NCBI GenBank assembly: GCA_023413135.1
Contig: JAEZQK010000068.1
Span: 1-31,209 of the forward strand
DNA from: Bacillota bacterium
GTDB taxonomy: Bacteria; Bacillota; Clostridia; Christensenellales; Aristaeellaceae
Length of the DNA stretch: 31,209 bases
Direction of reading: 5' to 3'
Shown here: positions 30,432-31,209 of the stretch, one piece after another
How the letters are laid out: each line of letters opens with the position of its first letter
How positions within the stretch are numbered: position 1 is the stretch's first letter
The notes under the pieces: generated by a model
Databases searched by the model: none
Told to the model about the DNA's origin: nothing
What the model saw: only the letters and a program-made list of their open reading frames with translations
Translations under genes and position numbers: made by a program

Positions 30432-30483
30432 ATTATAAACAAAAAAGCGCCTCATTGCAATCATGCAGCTCATGTGGTATAAT
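30432..30483. promoter_or_regulatory. Divergent proA/smpB promoters sharing one -35 hexamer
   Basis: TTGCAA at 30455-30460 is its own reverse complement. To the right, 17 bases away, is TATAAT (30478-30483) for smpB. To the left, also 17 bases away, is ATTATA (30432-30437), which is TATAAT on the minus strand, for proA. Each is an excellent promoter, and both would need the same -35 bases. Confidence 0.75.
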
Positions 30484-30518
30484 ACATTGCTATCGGCAAA
30501 AACAAAGGAGGGGTTTGC

Positions 30519-30992
30519 ATGCCGCGCGCAAAGGGCATCAAGCCCGTAGCCCAGAATAGGAAAGCCTACCACGATTTTTTCGTGGAGGAAACCTACGAAT
30601 GCGGCCTTTGTTTGCAGGGTACCGAAGTGAAAAGCATCCGCCAGGGCCGGGTCAATCTTAAGGAAAGCTTCGCCATGGCGCGTGGCCAGGAGATTTTTGT
30701 GGAAGGGATGCACATCAGCCCTTATGAGCAGGGCAGCATCTTCAACCACGATCCGCTCCGGCCCAAGAAGCTTCTCATGCACAAGAGCGAGATCCGCAAG
30801 CTCTCCGGTCAGGTACAGCGCCAGGGGTATGCCCTTGTCCCCTTGCAGATTTACCTGAAAGACGGGCGGATGAAGTTGGAACTGGGACTATGCAAGGGCA
30901 AACAACTTCACGACAAGCGCGACGACGAGGCCGACCGGGATGCAAAGCGAGACATCCAGCGGGCCATGCGCAGTCACAGCCGGGGCGAATAG
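30519..30992 (+). CDS. smpB: SsrA-binding protein SmpB
   Basis: 157 residues, RNA-binding partner of tmRNA in ribosome rescue by trans-translation. Recognised by NRKAYHDFFVEETYECGL, LQGTEVKSIRQGRVNLKES, HISPYEQGSIFNHDP, RPKKLLMHK and the basic C-terminal tail (GKQLHDKRDDEADRDAKRDI) that enters the mRNA channel. AAAGGAGG precedes the ATG. Its RNA partner ssrA starts 12 bases after the stop, so the two may be co-transcribed. Confidence 0.97.
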   Translation: MPRAKGIKPVAQNRKAYHDFFVEETYECGLCLQGTEVKSIRQGRVNLKESFAMARGQEIFVEGMHISPYEQGSIFNHDPLRPKKLLMHKSEIRKLSGQVQRQGYALVPLQIYLKDGRMKLELGLCKGKQLHDKRDDEADRDAKRDIQRAMRSHSRGE

Positions 30993-31004
30993 CCAACCGA
31001 ACAT

Positions 31005-31209
31005 GGGGGTGTTCCGGTTTCGACGGGGGTTGTCGAGGGTATGGTAAGCGAGCCGTGGACCCTGGCCACGTAAAAACGGGGAAAAACAATAACTGACAAC
31101 AATCAACTCGCTTTCGCGGCTTAATGCCGCGACGTCGGACCGCATCTCCCGCGAGTGCGGAGCCCGGCGTCATTATCGCGGGGCACGGGCCCGTTCAAGC
31201 TTTGTGACG
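31005..31209 (+). ncRNA. ssrA: tmRNA, 5' part (runs off the window)
   Basis: Begins with GGGGGTG and the conserved TTTCGACGGGG of the tRNA-like domain. The resume codon is most likely GAC (31095-31097), after ATAACT as in B. subtilis, and the frame reads DNNQLAFAA to TAA at 31122-31124. With the alanine carried by tmRNA the tag is ADNNQLAFAA. The stop codon lies in the loop of a perfect hairpin (CGCGGC 31115-31120, GCCGCG 31126-31131), as expected of helix 5. The pseudoknots after it are incomplete and the 3' tRNA half is outside the window. Confidence 0.95.

Noticed and set aside
30396..30782. N-terminal extension of proA by 129 codons
   Set aside because: It would lie antisense over smpB and upstream of the proA promoter and ribosome site. 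ATG 30395 gives the normal ProA length.

Overview
The window looks like a chromosomal piece of an endospore-forming, GC-rich member of the Bacillota, most likely class Clostridia. The reasons are a complete spoIIA operon (anti-anti-sigma, anti-sigma kinase, sigma-F), a valine T-box riboswitch, strong purine-rich ribosome binding sites, the pta-ackA acetate pathway, an oxygen-sensitive two-subunit fumarase and TmcAL. Lower-rank placement cannot be read safely from the sequence. No tRNA, rRNA, CRISPR array, transposase or phage gene was seen.

Layout. 1-1540: end of a dispersed hairpin repeat, then an Eis-like acetyltransferase with its own promoter and terminator. 1580-3141: spoIIAA-spoIIAB-sigF behind a SigH-like promoter. 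3148-3696: a convergent NUDIX hydrolase with its own promoter. 3700-4129: a 500-base regulatory region with palindromes and two clusters of TTTCG/CGAAA boxes. 4130-15373: one long plus-strand operon of ten genes. It encodes an LsrB/RbsB-type binding protein, a double ATPase, two permeases, a DeoR regulator, three tandem M42 metallopeptidase paralogues of exactly 363 residues each, an FGGY kinase and a BtpA/SgcQ-family protein. 15380-15501: an intergenic inverted-repeat element. 15530-16382: a small three-helix membrane protein and a GNAT.

16495-25487 is a long minus-strand block. In transcription order it holds yceD, rpmF, a T-box leader with GUC specifier, a 67-residue membrane protein, valS, folC, rsmH, rsmI and fumarase alpha and beta. 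The two fumarase genes are separated by 341 bases full of small hairpin repeats. pta-ackA (minus) is divergent from tmcAL (plus), which converges on proA (minus). proA and smpB are divergent and appear to share one palindromic -35 hexamer. ssrA (tmRNA) begins 12 bases after smpB and runs off the window end; its readable tag is (A)DNNQLAFAA.

The most interesting part is the ten-gene operon. Its core of DeoR regulator, M42 protein and BtpA-family protein matches the uncharacterised E. coli sgc locus (SgcR, SgcX, SgcQ). Here the PTS genes are replaced by an ABC importer plus an FGGY kinase, and the M42 gene is triplicated. It reads as an uptake and breakdown pathway for a sugar-like compound, perhaps one bearing an amide or peptide bond. 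The substrate cannot be named from sequence.
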